Source: Welwitschia mirabilis
Taxonomy: Eukaryota; Gnetophyta; Gnetopsida; Welwitschiales
NCBI GenBank assembly: GCA_051453625.1
Contig: JBOZIK010000001.1
Coordinates: 267,114,843 to 267,172,819 of the forward strand
Reading direction: 5' to 3'
Length of the DNA: 57,977 bases
Shown here: piece by piece, positions 1 to 12,060 of the stretch
Position numbering within the stretch: position 1 is the stretch's first letter
Layout: the number at the start of each line of letters is the position of its first letter
The notes under the pieces: model-generated
The model's input: the letters and a program-made list of their open reading frames with translations, nothing else
Told to the model about the DNA's origin: nothing
Database searches by the model: none
Made by a program: the position numbers and the translations under genes

Positions 1-539
1 AAATAATCATTATATGCTAGTCTTAATTTATTTGATTTAGTAGTTTATGTTACCTAATTAACATAGATTTATTTTTCTTTTAGGTATCTTATAAGAACAT
101 ACATCTCCTTTGCATATGTTGATGTATAAGAGCCTTCTTAAGGGTGAAAAAGAGGTTGTAATTTTTCAATTGATTTCACTTACTATGTACTATTTCATAG
201 TAATATCTTATATTTAAGATTTTTAAATTAACAAAGTACAAGAAAAAGAGAAACAAGGGGGAATGTGGAACCTTCTAATGATAAAATAGTTTCCAATAAG
301 CATCTTGTTTTTTACCATATTTTACATCATGTGCATATATCAAAATTAAGTTTCATATAGAAATATCAGTAACTTATGGATAGTTCTTTATCTATAGGTG
401 TTGAAAATGTTAATGATTCTCCATGACAAGAATAAAGAATATCTGATAGTGTTAGAGGTAATGATAGATAGATATTTAAGAGTAATTACTTCATTATTTT
501 TTCTATTATTATTAATTGCATATCTTATAACATGTAGGA
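1..539. other. A+T-rich leader, no gene seen
   Basis: No open frame or motif I recognise. It lies just upstream of the decayed transposase and may hold its 5' flank or first intron. Confidence 0.4.
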
Positions 540-2760
540 GAAGGTGGTACTAGCTTCAATTTTGTAAAAAAAGGAAAAGAAAAATGCCTTGATCTAGATA
601 AAATTAAGCCTTATGAGACAATAGAATTAAGATGAAATAAAAAAGCTCAAGAAGTTGATCCATATAGAGAAAACTTATCACCTACTTTAGGAAAATAATA
701 AGAGATAATCGAATTGCATCAAAAAATTATAAAAATTGGAGAGTAGGACCTAAGAACTTCAAACATGATTAATGGAAGATGTTCAAGGTATATTATTAGT
801 TATTAATTATTTCATACAAATAATTAATGTGTAATTATTATATCCCATTTTAACACATGTCAAACATATAGCAAAATTTTGAAGTCTTTAAGGAGAAGAA
901 GGACTTCATATTTAAAAATACGGTGAGAAGATGGCATGAACATAAAATAAAAGTGGCAAGGGACTTTTATGATGCTTATGATAATGATGTAGATAGGCTT
1001 ATACATGTTCCTAAGGGGTTTTAACCATAGGAATGGCAAGATATGGTGGCATACCTAGGTTCAAATAAATGGAAAGTATGTAAGAGGAATTTTAAAAGTT
1101 TTAATATGGTATGCATTCTAAATGAATTATAAACATTTAACATATAATTTTGCCATATCTTAATAGGAATTAAAACAAAGAAATACAATATGTTAGACAT
1201 AACAAATTTTTCATCATATCAGTGAATAAAAACCTATGGAATAAATAGAAGATGATATGGTGATAAAGCATTAAATTATCCAAAACCAATGTTTTTGTAA
1301 TGTGTTGTTTCTGATGTTATAAATACTGCTTATTATAAATACTTGAGATAGGTGATCTATCAGCAAAGATAAATCATGTAAATGTATGCAAAAAGCCTTA
1401 GATGAATCAACAGCTATACTAGAAGCTATTAAAATTATTGTAAGTATAAATTATTTACTTTATAATGTTCTAAACATACATTTTTTGAACAACATATGTA
1501 TCATTTAATATAGGAGAAAGTAAATAAAGTTATTGAAGAGGATTCAAGTTGCATGTCAACTTCTTGAGATGATTACATTGCATGAGTGCTAGATCCTGAC
1601 TGTCTTGGAAGTGTTCAAGCTGCTGCTACTTCTATAACAATTCAAAGTTACTTTATAAAGAAAACATCTCATGTGAGCTTACCTCAAGTTATTCATAATT
1701 TAAATGAACTTACAAAGAAGTACGAGGAACTTAAAATAAATTAGTAAAAGATGGAAGCAAAAATTTCAAAAATTATGACTATGTTTCAACACATAGATCC
1801 TGTGGTATGAATGCACTTCATTTCCTATGATGTCAATATACTTTTTATCATGTGTTAACATGATTTTCAAATTACATGATTGAATTAGCTTGGAGACACT
1901 TCAATCTAATAATGTAAGTTCTCACATGCCATAAAACAATGTCTAAATGAAGGTAATAGATGAATACATATTCCCTACCTAGTTTAGTACATTAAAAATA
2001 AATAAATTTATTTATAACTTCCATCTTTTATAGTTCAATGAAGATGAACCATATNNNNNNNNNNNNNNNNNNNNNNNNNNNNNNNNNNGTGGTTCAAAGT
2101 AATTTGATAATCAAGAGATTTAAGAATCTGATATCTTACTTAAATAATGGTTTAAGTTATTTGTTGTAGCATTAAAGTATTTCTTCTTTTTTTAAGATGA
2201 CATTATGTCCTTTGGTTAATTGCTATATATGTACAAGAAGGTTGTAGCAAAAGGAGTAATTATGGGAAGAGATTTAAAATTTATTCTTAATAATGAAACT
2301 TTAAAAGAAGGATTTCTTCCAATATCTATGGAAGTAGTAAAAAATCCTAGAACACCATTAATAGTGTAAGTAAAGAATATGANNNNNNNNNNNNNNNNNN
2401 NNNNNNNNNNNNNNNNNNNNNNNNNNNNNNNNNNNNNNNNNNNNNNNNNNNNNNNNNNNNNNNNNNNNNNNNNGGTTGTGGATAGATCACCAAAAGTACT
2501 AATGTTATCATTGAAGAAAGAATGCATTCTAAAGGATGATTAATGAAATACTATAGCTATTTCAAGAATACTTTCTAATAACTCTGCATCATTGATTCAT
2601 CAAATACTACTTCGTGGTAATGCTTACAAAGTTATATTAAAATACATACAATTTCTAACATTGAGTTATTTTATAAGATAAGTTTTACCACAAATCTTGG
2701 TGATGTTGGGGTTAATGGAATTACATCTTGGTCAAAAAAATATATTGTAGTTATTTAATA
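540..2760 (+). pseudogene. PTTA/En-Spm-type plant transposase (Transposase_24-like), broken
   Basis: Conceptual translation in pieces matches the plant PTTA/En-Spm transposase family. Around 668-787 it reads IIRDNRIASKNYKNWRVGPK, the typical 'vRd..a..n..nWr' block. Around 872-1080 it reads FDF-like text leading into RRWHEHKIKVARDFYDAYDN and EWQDMVAYLGSNKWK, the 'wR.hKs.L...yyd.y' and 'W..lv.yw.s.k' blocks. Around 1588-1670 VLDPDCLGSVQAAA resembles the family's 'VLGPE.pGRVR' motif. Around 2241-2370 VVAKGVIMGRDLKFILNN resembles 'VA.G.v.stdp'. Candidate introns begin GTAT near 788 and 1081 and end AG near 869 and 1168, so this was a spliced gene rather than a processed copy. Several in-frame stops and two N gaps (2055-2088, 2383-2473) interrupt it. 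No terminal inverted repeats were found. It is inactive as it stands. Confidence 0.72.
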
Positions 2761-3288
2761 TTTTATGTGACTATATACTCTTCCTTGAGCATTTGTAAAA
2801 TATTGACGCCATGCAAACTTATATCTTGAATAATCATTTAATGTAATTACTATAAGTGTGGTTTGTTATTTTGAATTGAGTTTGTTCTTTTGTATTACTG
2901 TAGATAAAATACTTGTATGTATTAGTTTGTAAAGTGTTTGCATTCAAGAAACACATTGAGATTTTATAACCTGTTTTAGACTTAGTTTTCTAAATAAGAG
3001 AATTCCTACATGTGCAAGATTTCATCTATGATCTTGTATTAGAAAATTATTTTGAAGTGTGTTCATTATATCAAGATGAAAGTTCTAGATATAATTATGC
3101 TGAAGTTTTATCTAATTCTTTATCTAGTAAAATTTGTTTTATGTATTTTGGTATGGTGATTACNNNNNNNNNNNNNNNNNNNNNNNNNNNNNNNNNNNNN
3201 NNNNNNNNNNNNNNNNNNNNNNNNNNNNNNNNNNNNNNNNNNNNNNNNNNNNNNNNNNNNNNNGGTGATTACTATGTAAAGATTGACC
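2761..3288. other. A+T-rich spacer, no gene seen
   Basis: Downstream flank of the transposase remnant. The N gap at 3164-3263 has the same nine bases, GGTGATTAC, on both sides, so the two contigs probably abut. No coding potential recognised. Confidence 0.4.
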
Positions 3289-4262
3289 TGGTTTTCATGC
3301 ATGTACAAATTTTGTTTACAAATGCATATTGACTTACTTTTCAATACTATGCCATTGATGATATAGATCTACCATGACATGATTATATGCACATTGTTCT
3401 TTCAGTAAAATTCTGATTTATCTTTGCATGTGGTTCTATATATGTCATAGTTTTGATAGTTGTAGAGGATAAATTTGAATCCCCATGAACATCCTTAATG
3501 TATCTTTTTGCATCTCACTATCTAGGTAACATTATCCTTATTTCAAAATTTTAAATAATGTTANNNNNNNNNNNNNNNNNNNNNNNNNNNNNNNNNNNNN
3601 NNNNNNNNNNNNNNNNNNNNNNNNNNNNNNNNNNNNNNNNNNNNNNNNNNNNNNNNNNNNNNNACAAATTTTGTTTACAAATGCATATTGGCTTACTTTT
3701 CAATACTATGCCATTTATGATATAGGTCTACCTAGTTTTCATGAATGCACAAATTTTGTTTACAAATGCATATTGGCTTACTTTTCAATACTATGCCATT
3801 TATGATATAGGTCTACCATGACATGATTATATGCACATTGTGCTTTTAGCAAAAGTCTGATTTATCTTTGTGTGTGGTTCTATATATGTCATAATTTTGA
3901 TAATTGTAGAGGCTAAATTTGAATCCCCATGAACATCCTTAACGTATCTTTTTGCATCTTCCTATCTTGGTGACATTGTCCTCATTTCAGAATTTTAACT
4001 CATGTTAACTTGGTTATTGAGCATTACTACAATAGGAATTATTCTTTAGAATATAATTTTTTNNNNNNNNNNNNNNNNNNNNNNNNNNNNNNNNNNNNNN
4101 NNNNNNNNNNNNNNNNNNNNNNNNNNNNNNNNNNNNNNNNNNNNNNNNNNNNNNNNNNNNNNTAACATTATCCTTATTTCACAATTTTAACTCATGTTAA
4201 CTTGGTTATTGAGCATTACTACAATAGGAATTATTTTTTAGAATATAATTTTTTTATAATTT
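3289..4262. repeat. Direct-repeat cluster with an 85-bp tandem step
   Basis: A segment containing ACAAATTTTGTTTACAAATG begins at 3305, 3664 and 3749. The last two starts are 85 bases apart and head to tail. The longer unit, running on through 'catgacatgattatatgcac' and 'gaatccccatgaacatcc', is present at about 3380-3563 and 3812-4062, and its end recurs at 4163-4262. Gaps at 3564-3663 and 4063-4162 lie exactly between copies. Copies differ by scattered substitutions. No coding capacity was seen. It may be the 3' end of a transposon or a local duplication partly inflated by assembly. Confidence 0.7.
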
Positions 4263-5562
4263 TAACACCATATATGTAAAAGAAAAATAAATTAGTATTA
4301 TTATTATTTTTTTAAAATGGAATAACAAGGATACACATGCAAGTACACAAATCAATACATGACATAGACATCTTTCAAAGAATTGCCTTGGAAGGCTCTT
4401 AAAATTTTATAGGTATAGAAGTTATGTGTACTATTTTTAAGTATTCTCATATCATAAAACATTTTATTTATAATATTTCTTATATATTATTTCATTTTTT
4501 TCCCTACATGCATCTTTATTGAAGATCTCTTAATGTTATACTTTACGACCTAGAAGGATTGTTAAAGGAGAAGTATTAATAGAGCAAAGCACTCGAAGCA
4601 TAGCTATTAGTCTTGTTATCATGATAAGAGCACATGGTAGTAAGTGGTGGTAGTCATCCTTGTCCTACACAGTAGCATGTAATCAAATGAATTAAAGGTA
4701 TTTGTATGGTAGTAATCCTAGTCCTACATATCTTTATATCTTTATCATTTTTTCCCTAATATTAAAAATTCTTTTTTTTTTTGGTTTTGTGCATTATTAT
4801 TATTTTCTTCTGAATTTAAATGTTGTTATTCTTACTTTAAATTAAACTTTATATGTTTCAACTATCCATAAGCATTATTGCTCATTACTTTTACTAAAGT
4901 CTATAATAGAGGAAAGGGTTTNNNNNNNNNNTTACCTTAACTTAGTCTACTAGATGTGCTAATGGAACCCCACATTCCTATTTTATGAAAATTAACCTAA
5001 GGTTTTCTTTAACAAAATTTTGAGCCACAAAAAACTCTCTAGAATTTTTTATCCTCTTAAGAATTTTTTTTAGTTTCTATCAACTAAGACTATAATATAC
5101 TGTAGCAATAAATGTTTAGAAATGTATCTAGATTTTTTTAAATCTTTGTAAGAGTATAAAATCACTTAATTCTCAACATTAGAGATGACAAATTTTTGTA
5201 AAATTTGTAAACTAGTGAGTACTCCCAAGCTCTCAGAATCAAATTCACAAATGTTTAGGATTACTCTACCAAAGCTTTTAGATCTCTTTCTGGATGTTGT
5301 ATGTTAGTCCACTTCATCTAAAACTATATATGGTTTTGGAATAAGACTCAAGAGTAAAATAATAAAGTAAAATTACAACTTGTCATGTAGTAAAATGGAA
5401 GAGCATAAGTATATGATATAAAAGTATCTAAGTTCTCTAAATGGCTGTATCATCTAAGATCTCCCTATGATTTCATAGTCATCAGATCTAGGATTTAAGT
5501 ATAAAAGTAAAAGATTTAAATCATAAGATGAAATAAATAAAAAAAGTTAATTAGAATATTTG
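4263..5562. other. A+T-rich intergenic sequence
   Basis: No recognised gene. A near-duplicate phrase 'tggtagtaatcctagtcctacatat' and 'tggtagtcatccttgtcctaca' occurs near 4640 and 4710. There is a ten-base N gap at 4922-4931. Confidence 0.4.
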
Positions 5563-7030
5563 GGGTAAATATCCTCTCTTTCCATTATTTTTGCTACTCA
5601 CTCTTCCCTCCCCTCTCTTCACTGTTTGCTTTTTAACCATTACTCTTATTATTTTTCCTTGCTCTTCACTTTAAAAATGGCCATGCCATTCTTTATAGCC
5701 TTTAACTTTATTTTTAAAAGGGGTCATTGTCCATAACCCAAAGCTTTCTCTTATAGCTTACAACTTGCCTTCATGGACCTTGTCATAATGGTTAAGCCTT
5801 GTTTAACTTTTTCTTTTTAATAGGGGTGTTGATAAAATATTCCCTTTCTTGTGTTTTGAGTTATCTTGCAATCCATTGCCCCATGGAACATGCCTTGCCT
5901 AACTAATTTTCCCTTCCTCTTTTCATAGTAATTAGGTCTTTTACAATCGCATATGCCTTGTAGCTTAGTTTAACTTACCTGTGCTATGGGTAGTACCTGA
6001 AGGTAATATTCAATTAAATATTTTTCTCTTATTTCATATATCCTCTATCCTTAATTTAAGAGCACTTTTTAAGGGTAATTGATCCATTTTCTTTATTCAA
6101 ATTTTCATTGTCTTTCTTGGCCCCTAGCCTTGGGGCTTATTATCTTTTCATCTTGCAATTTGTACTTACCATTTCATCNNNNNNNNNNNNNNNNNNNNNN
6201 NNNNNNNNNNNNNNNNNNNNNNNNNNNNNNNNNNNNNNNNNNNNNNNNNNNNNNNNNNNNNNNNNNNNNNNNNNNNNNGGCAAATATCCTCTCTTTTCAT
6301 TGTTTTTGCTACTCACTTTTCCCTCCCCTCTCTTCACTGTTTGCTTTTTAACCACTTCTCTTATCCTTTTTCCTTGCTCTTCACTTTAAAAATGGCCATG
6401 TCATTCTTTATAGCCTTTAAGTTCATTTTTAAAAGGGGTCATTGTCCATGACCTAAAGCTTTCTCTTATAGCTTACAACTTGCCTTCCTGGGCATTGTCA
6501 TAATGGTCAAGGCTTGTTTAACTTTTTCATTTTAATAGGAATGTTGATAAAATATTCCCTCTCTTGTGTTTTAAGTTATCTTGTAATCCATTGCCCCATG
6601 GAACATGCCTTTCCTAACTAATTTTCCCTTCCTCTTTTCATAGTCATTAGGTCTTTTACAATCGCATATGCCTTGTATCTTAGTTAAATTACCTGTGCTA
6701 TGGGTAGTACCTGAATGTAATATTCAATTAAATATTTTTCGCTTATTTCATATATCCTTTATCCTTAAGTTAAGAGCACTTTTTAAGGGTAATTGGCCCA
6801 TTTTCTTTATTCATACTTNNNNNNNNNNNNNNNNNNNNNNNNNNNNNNNNNNNNNNNNNNNNNNNNNNNNNNNNNNNNNNNNNNNNNNNNNNNNNNNNNN
6901 NNNNNNNNNNNNNNNNNNGTACTTGGCCCATTTTCTTTATTCATACTTTCATTGTCTTTCTTGTCCCCTAGCCTCGAGGCTTATTATCTTTCCATCTTGC
7001 AGTTTTTACTTACCATTTCATCACCCTTAT
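5563..7030. repeat. Diverged ~720-bp tandem duplication, pyrimidine-rich
   Basis: The block starting 'aaatatcctctcttt' at about 5566 recurs at about 6281 and can be followed collinearly through 'ggccatgccattctttatag', 'aaaaggggtcattgtcca', 'ccccatggaacatgcct' and 'cccattttctttattca', a period of about 716 including the gap. Copy 2 has a further short internal repeat around the gap at 6819-6918. The strand shown is rich in TTCC and CTT runs. I recognise no protein. It could be part of an unclassified LTR or transposon, and the copy boundary again falls on an N gap (6179-6278). Confidence 0.7.
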
Positions 7031-8049
7031 GACTTCTTTTACATGCTTAGGGCATTTTCCCCATAATATTGCACTCTCTTAATAGCTCTTTTCTCATTCC
7101 TTCACCTTTAACCATTCTTCCTCTTCATGGTTTCATGCATTACTTCAAGGGTAATTCCTCCCTCCCTTATGAGTTTCTTCCTTTCTCTTGGAGCAATATT
7201 AAAGAAATTAAATTCTTCACAATTTATCCACATAACCTTACTTCTTTCCTTTCCTCTTCATTTCCTTGAGGATTATTACTTATGACAATGCCCAAGATAG
7301 ACCTTACATTCTTACCCTTCCTAGTTCAACCTTTTCTTATCACTCATCCTATTCCCTAGGAAGAATTTAGGAAAGTGGATGGGTTCATCGTATAGCAAGG
7401 AAAAATCATTTTTTTGCCTAGTTTAAGGTATTTTAATATAATCCTCATTCATAGCTTTGTGCAATAAAACCAAATTATCTAATGGAATACCAAAGCTATT
7501 AGATATTATTTTTTAGATATAGTTCAATGACATTCGATAAGTTACATAAAGCAAATGATTTCATACTCTCACAAACTTGATAGGATGATGGATGTATCTT
7601 ACAAAAATAATTTAACAAAGTTTTGTACATGACTTCATAGACTATTATGCTAATGTTAACTAGTTTTATCCTTTGGCTGTAACACTCATTTCTTGTTAGA
7701 CCTTTACTCCTAGCCTTCTTGAAATTTTCAATGATAAAAATCATCACGAAGTACATTATTTTTCACATCTCATCCCTTGGCATTGAGGGTTTTATTATAC
7801 TCTTTCAAACTTCAACTACTTCTCTAGTAATAGTTACCTATAGATATTTTATCATTGTTCTCCATCTAGATACATCTTCTAGCTCTTTTTCTTTCCACTT
7901 TCCTATTGTGTTATTAAAAGTTAAAACCATTTTTATTTATTATTTTCTTGTTGATTGATTATTTTAACACTACTTCAACTATATTTGCCAGTCTCTTAGC
8001 TTTAATTTTAAATATTTTTGAATATAAAATTTTTTGAGAAACATCAGTG
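7031..8049. other. Spacer without recognised gene
   Basis: Contains open stretches on both strands (for example 85 codons on the minus strand at 7499-7756), but their composition is ordinary for A+T-rich noncoding DNA and I recognise no family. Confidence 0.35.
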
Positions 8050-9086
8050 AATATTTGAAACCTTATTTTCTATGTGGAGATTCTGCATGAAGATAGCTTC
8101 TACATTAAAACATTTGAGAAGGCTCTACAAGTGATTGGAGGACTTACACTTGTTGTCATTACCTTTTTCATCATATGTGTTTGCTTTGTCATGCTATGAC
8201 AAAGAAATATGGCATCAAAATAAATAATATGAGTTTTAATTTGTAGGGAACATGTTGCCATAATAGCAGATTCAATGGAGTTGGACCTTTCATTGGCAAA
8301 AAGTCCCTTCTATAGGGATCCTTTGTCATTCTCATTGCTTTCAACTAACTTAGGCTTGTTTAGGAAAGGTAAGAAATTATAGATGCAATTTATTGTGCCC
8401 CAAATGGGACTAACATCAAGGTTAGTATAATTCATCATTACTTTTTATTAGCTTAAGTATTTTTTAAGATGATTTTAACAGACATAATTCAATATCTAGC
8501 TAATCTAATATGTTCAAATCATAAGGTTTTATGTTGGGTTGTTCAAAAAGTACATCATTAATGTATATAAATTTAGATATGTAATTAGTTTGCATCACAT
8601 AATGTTATATAGGTTGGAGATGTAAGAGATTATTAGGCCATTTTAGAGGCAATAAATAAATCATGGTAGTGCTGGAATATGTGATCATTCTCTTGTAAAA
8701 GAACATGTCAATCAAAGTGTTAACAACATTATAAGAATAAATCTCATAGACACTCTTTGTACATTGAATGAAAAACATCCCTTACTCAAAAAAAGGAGTT
8801 CACTCATTCTTTCTACCCTGCTTCTAATCTATTCTTATATTTTTATGATGAAGTATTACATATTTATAAGATTTATGCTTTTAGATGGATTTTTTTTGCA
8901 CAGGCTAATCTAGGAGTAGCACTATTTTGCGTTGCAATGACCATGATATGGAGGAAGTATGTATACATTCACAAACATGCCTTAAAAGGACTTATAGAGA
9001 CCCTTAAACTTATGCTTTTACCTAACAATATAATAGTCAATCTCATTTACTCAAGCTTGATAAAACCCCTCTTTACTAGAAGATGA
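8050..9086 (+). pseudogene. Exon-like fragments of an unrecognised plant membrane-protein gene
   Basis: At least three pieces look like exons. Piece 1 (about 8066-8190) encodes FYIKTFEKALQVIGG followed by a strongly hydrophobic run, a likely transmembrane segment. Piece 2 (8247-8368) is bounded by an AG acceptor (8245-8246) and a GTAAG donor (8369 on) and encodes ADSMELDLSLAKSPFYRDPL without a stop. Piece 3 (8904-9086) follows a pyrimidine-rich acceptor ending CACAG and encodes VALFCVAMTMIW then KYVYIHKHALKGL, ending at TGA 9084-9086. A weaker exon may start at 8613 after 'tatatag' and contains stops. The ordered splice sites suggest a real host gene, now broken or captured. I cannot name the family. 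Piece 3 is duplicated at 9617-9799. Confidence 0.45.
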
Positions 9087-10070
9087 GAGAAAGTAAGATA
9101 TGCTTCAAAGTTATAGTATTATTTTAATGATCATTAGGGTGTGATTTACATTTACATAAATGACTTAGTAATGTTATATATCATAATTGATCAACACACA
9201 AATGTCACTAGAGATTATTGATTTGCTTAACATTTTTTTAAGTATTTTTTTAATTTATTATTTTAAAGAATAATTAGTTTTATGACTTTTGAAGTAGATT
9301 TGAAGAGAAAAACATAGATTTAAGGATTTCCTAGAANNNNNNNNNNNNNNNNNNNNNNNNNNNNNNNNNNNNNNNNNNNNNNNNNNNNNNNNNNNNNNNN
9401 NNNNNNNNNNNNNNNNNNNNNNNNNNNNNNNNNNNNTTAACAACATTATAAGAACAAATCTCATAGACACTCTTTGTACATTGAATACAACACATCATTT
9501 ACTCAAACAAAGGAGTTGCACTCATTCTTTCTACCCTGCTTCTTATGTATTCTTATATTTCTATGATGAAGTATTACATATCTATGAGACTTATGCTTTT
9601 GGATGGATTTTGTTTTACACACACTGATCTAGGAGTAGCACTATTTTGTGTTGCAATGACCATGATATGGATGAAATATGTATACATTCACAAACATGCC
9701 TTAAAAGGACTTATAAAGATCCTTAAACTTATGCTTTTACCTAACAATATAATAGTTAATCTCATTTGCTCAAGCTTGATAAAAACCCCTCTTTACTAGA
9801 AGATGAGAGAAATTAAGATATGCTTCAAAGTTATAGTATTATTTTTATTATCATTAGGGTGTGATTTACATTTACATACACAGCTTACTAATGTTATATA
9901 TCATAATTGGTTAACACAAAAATGTCACTAGAGATTATTGATTTACTTAACATATTTTTAAATAGTTTTTTATTTATTATTTTAAAGAATAATTATTTTT
10001 ATGACTTTTTAAGTAGATTTGAAGTAGTTAAAAAAGAGAAAAACATAGATTTAAGGATTTTCTAAAACAA
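8717..10070 (+). repeat. Direct duplication of ~620 bp split by a 100-base gap
   Basis: 8725-9336 and 9437-10060 are collinear copies starting at 'taacaacattataaga' and ending 'gaaaaacatagatttaagg', with N gap 9337-9436 at the joint. They differ at many positions. The copy at 9437 keeps an open version of the downstream exon (9545-9799), but the splice acceptor before it has changed from GCACAG to ACACAC. The divergence seems larger than expected between two alleles, so this may be a real tandem duplication that the assembler could not bridge. Confidence 0.7.
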
Positions 10071-10505
10071 TATAGCAAAGGTGTATATAGAGTTGGTTTA
10101 CATGGAGAAACAAAAAATAGTAGGCTGTTGAATTTACTACCCAATATATTATCTTTAAAAGTAATAGTAATAGTTAATAAAGAACAAGGCACTTTAGGAA
10201 ATTCAATCTCACAGATGTAATACAATATGTTTGAATGTAGAAGTTTGCCTATAAAGAAAGCTAACAATTATTTCAAAGATTACCATAAAGATGGGGAGAA
10301 AGTATGGATGCAAGAATCAAAGAAATAAAGCTTTAAGGGCATAATTGAGGAAAGCAAAATCCAAATAATTTTAAGAAATATATAAGAAATAAGTGGAAAG
10401 ATAATTCCTAGAAAAGTTTATTGTTAGTAAAACAAGAAAGGGCATTATGCAAATAAGTGTCCTATTAGGGTTCCAAATAAGAGAAGGCTATATTAGAAGG
10501 TAAAT
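10020..10505 (+). pseudogene. Retroelement gag/coat-like remnant with degenerate CCHC zinc knuckle
   Basis: Reading this stretch on the plus strand gives a lysine-rich tail followed by a decayed zinc knuckle at 10422-10460: first Cys (TGT 10422), then two stop codons, then KKGH with the His codon at 10443 and the final Cys at 10458. The second Cys and one codon of the usual C-X2-C-X4-H-X4-C spacing are missing. The upstream 300 bases read as a broken frame with no family I can name. It could be copia gag or the coat region of an endogenous pararetrovirus, and I cannot tell which. It is clearly nonfunctional. Confidence 0.4.
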
Positions 10506-10669
10506 TTTTAAAANNNNNNNNNNNNNNNNNNNNNNNNNNNNNNNNNNNNNNNNNNNNNNNNNNNNNNNNNNNNNNNNNNNNNNNNNNNNNNNNNNNNNNN
10601 NNNNNNNNNNNNNNNNNNNNNNNNNNNNNNNNNNNNNNNNNNNNNNNNNNNNNNNNNNNNNNNNNNNNN

Positions 10670-11549
10670 GAAATAAAGTTAAATACTCATTATTTAGGCT
10701 TATAAGATAAAATTATATACGGATTTAGATTGATATTAAGTATAATATTATACTTCTTTTGAAGAAATTTATTTTTCAAAAAGAGCGGTGTCATGAAGAA
10801 ACAAATGTGGATACTGTATCGCTCCAACTTTCACTCCCATATTGCATAACTCTCAAGACTTAAATAATAAGTATAGGATAATGGTGTATTTCTCTTACAT
10901 GAATGGTGTATTAATTCTATATGAANNNNNNNNNNNNNNNNNNNNNNNNNNNNNNNNNNNNNNNNNNNNNNNNNNNNNNNNNNNNNNNNNNNNNNNNNNN
11001 ATAGGTACCAGAACTATAAGCACTACTTCTGTATATACCTTTATGCTTTATACTTAAGCTTTTATAAATATTTTATTCTCTCATTAAAGTTTTTTAATTA
11101 TTTCTAATTCTAATGTTAGTCTATGATTTTCAAAACCATCAGAAAGAGTAAGTCTAATTGAATGACATTACCCAATGTTAAATCTGGCTTTGTTTCATTT
11201 AAAGCCATCTTCGTCTAAGTTTCATTCATCCTTTTTGAATTTCTGTTAGTTATAATGAAAGACTTGCAAATTTTACAAAATAAAAACTAAATAATTTCCT
11301 TAAAATNNNNNNNNNNNNNNNNNNNNNNNNNNNNNNNNNNNNNNNNGCATAAGACAAGGACAACTTTGCGAAAAAAGAAAAGATGGTGATGAAACTCATT
11401 TTAAATAACTTCTAGCTATTCTTTATCTAGAAAATTAAGAGCATAAATTTACTAGTTGAAACATAGTCACATATTTTCAATTCCAAAGTATCTTCTCATC
11501 TTGATCATACTGCCTTTAATGAGCCAAATGTTGCTACTTATCTCTAAGA
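10670..11549. other. Gapped spacer
   Basis: Interrupted by N at 10926-11000 and 11307-11346. No coding motif seen. It ends directly at the PPR fragment. Confidence 0.35.
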
Positions 11550-12060
11550 AGTTTAATTACTTATCATTTGCATATATCAAGTTGGGCAAGTTTGATGAGG
11601 CTCTCCAAATATGTAGTGAGATGAAGGAAGTAGGCTTTAAGAAAGATAATGTTATCTATAATGCTCTTTTTGGTGGGTAAAGAAAATAGGAGAAATATGA
11701 TTAGTTTAAGGCTCTTTTCAAGGAGATGAAGAGAGAATCTGATACTCCCAATGTATTAACTTATTTGACTCTTATAGATGTTTACTCTAAAGGAGGATTG
11801 TAGTATGAAGCAATGAATATTTTAAATGAGTTTAAACAAATAGGCTTANNNNNNNNNNGATTTTGCTGGAGGATGTAGCAAAAAAAATAGGCTTAATAAT
11901 AGATGTGGCTCTTTACAGTGCATATATAAATGCATTATGCAAGAATGGAGCTATTGAAGAGGCTATCCATCTTCTAGATAAGATGACTGAGAAGGGGCTA
12001 ACTCCAAATATTATAACTCTATAATTTATGCTTTGTGTGTAACTCACAAGTTAAGTAGAA
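11550..12060 (+). pseudogene. GUN1: GUN1-like pentatricopeptide-repeat (PPR) gene fragment
   Basis: GUN1 is a nuclear-encoded chloroplast PPR-SMR protein of plastid-to-nucleus signalling. The fragment encodes about four consecutive 35-residue PPR units: LGKFDEALQICSEMKEVGF, then [48 protein letters not shown], then after a ten-base gap (11849-11858) VALYSAYINALCKNGAIEEA and LLDKMTEKGLTPNIIT. The order and wording follow the C-terminal PPR tract of GUN1, as I recall it, much more closely than a generic PPR consensus (EMKRE, YSKGGL, ALCKNG, N-I-T-YNSII). The PPR N-terminus and the SMR domain are absent. In-frame stops occur right after NALFGG (11678-11680) and at several later codons, and a frameshift follows NIIT near 12017. 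It sits about 530 bases upstream of a CACTA terminus, so capture by that transposon is possible. Confidence 0.75.

Noticed and set aside
5563-7269. ORFs in the pyrimidine-rich duplicated block (up to 132 codons including N)
   Set aside because: Ser/Phe/Leu-rich products are what CT-rich sequence yields by chance. The frame is not conserved between the two copies.
11026-11040. 'cactacttctgtatatacc' as the 5' end of the CACTA element ending at 12800
   Set aside because: Matches the inverted end for seven bases only, lacks subterminal repeats, and flanking triplets (AAG and AGC) do not agree.
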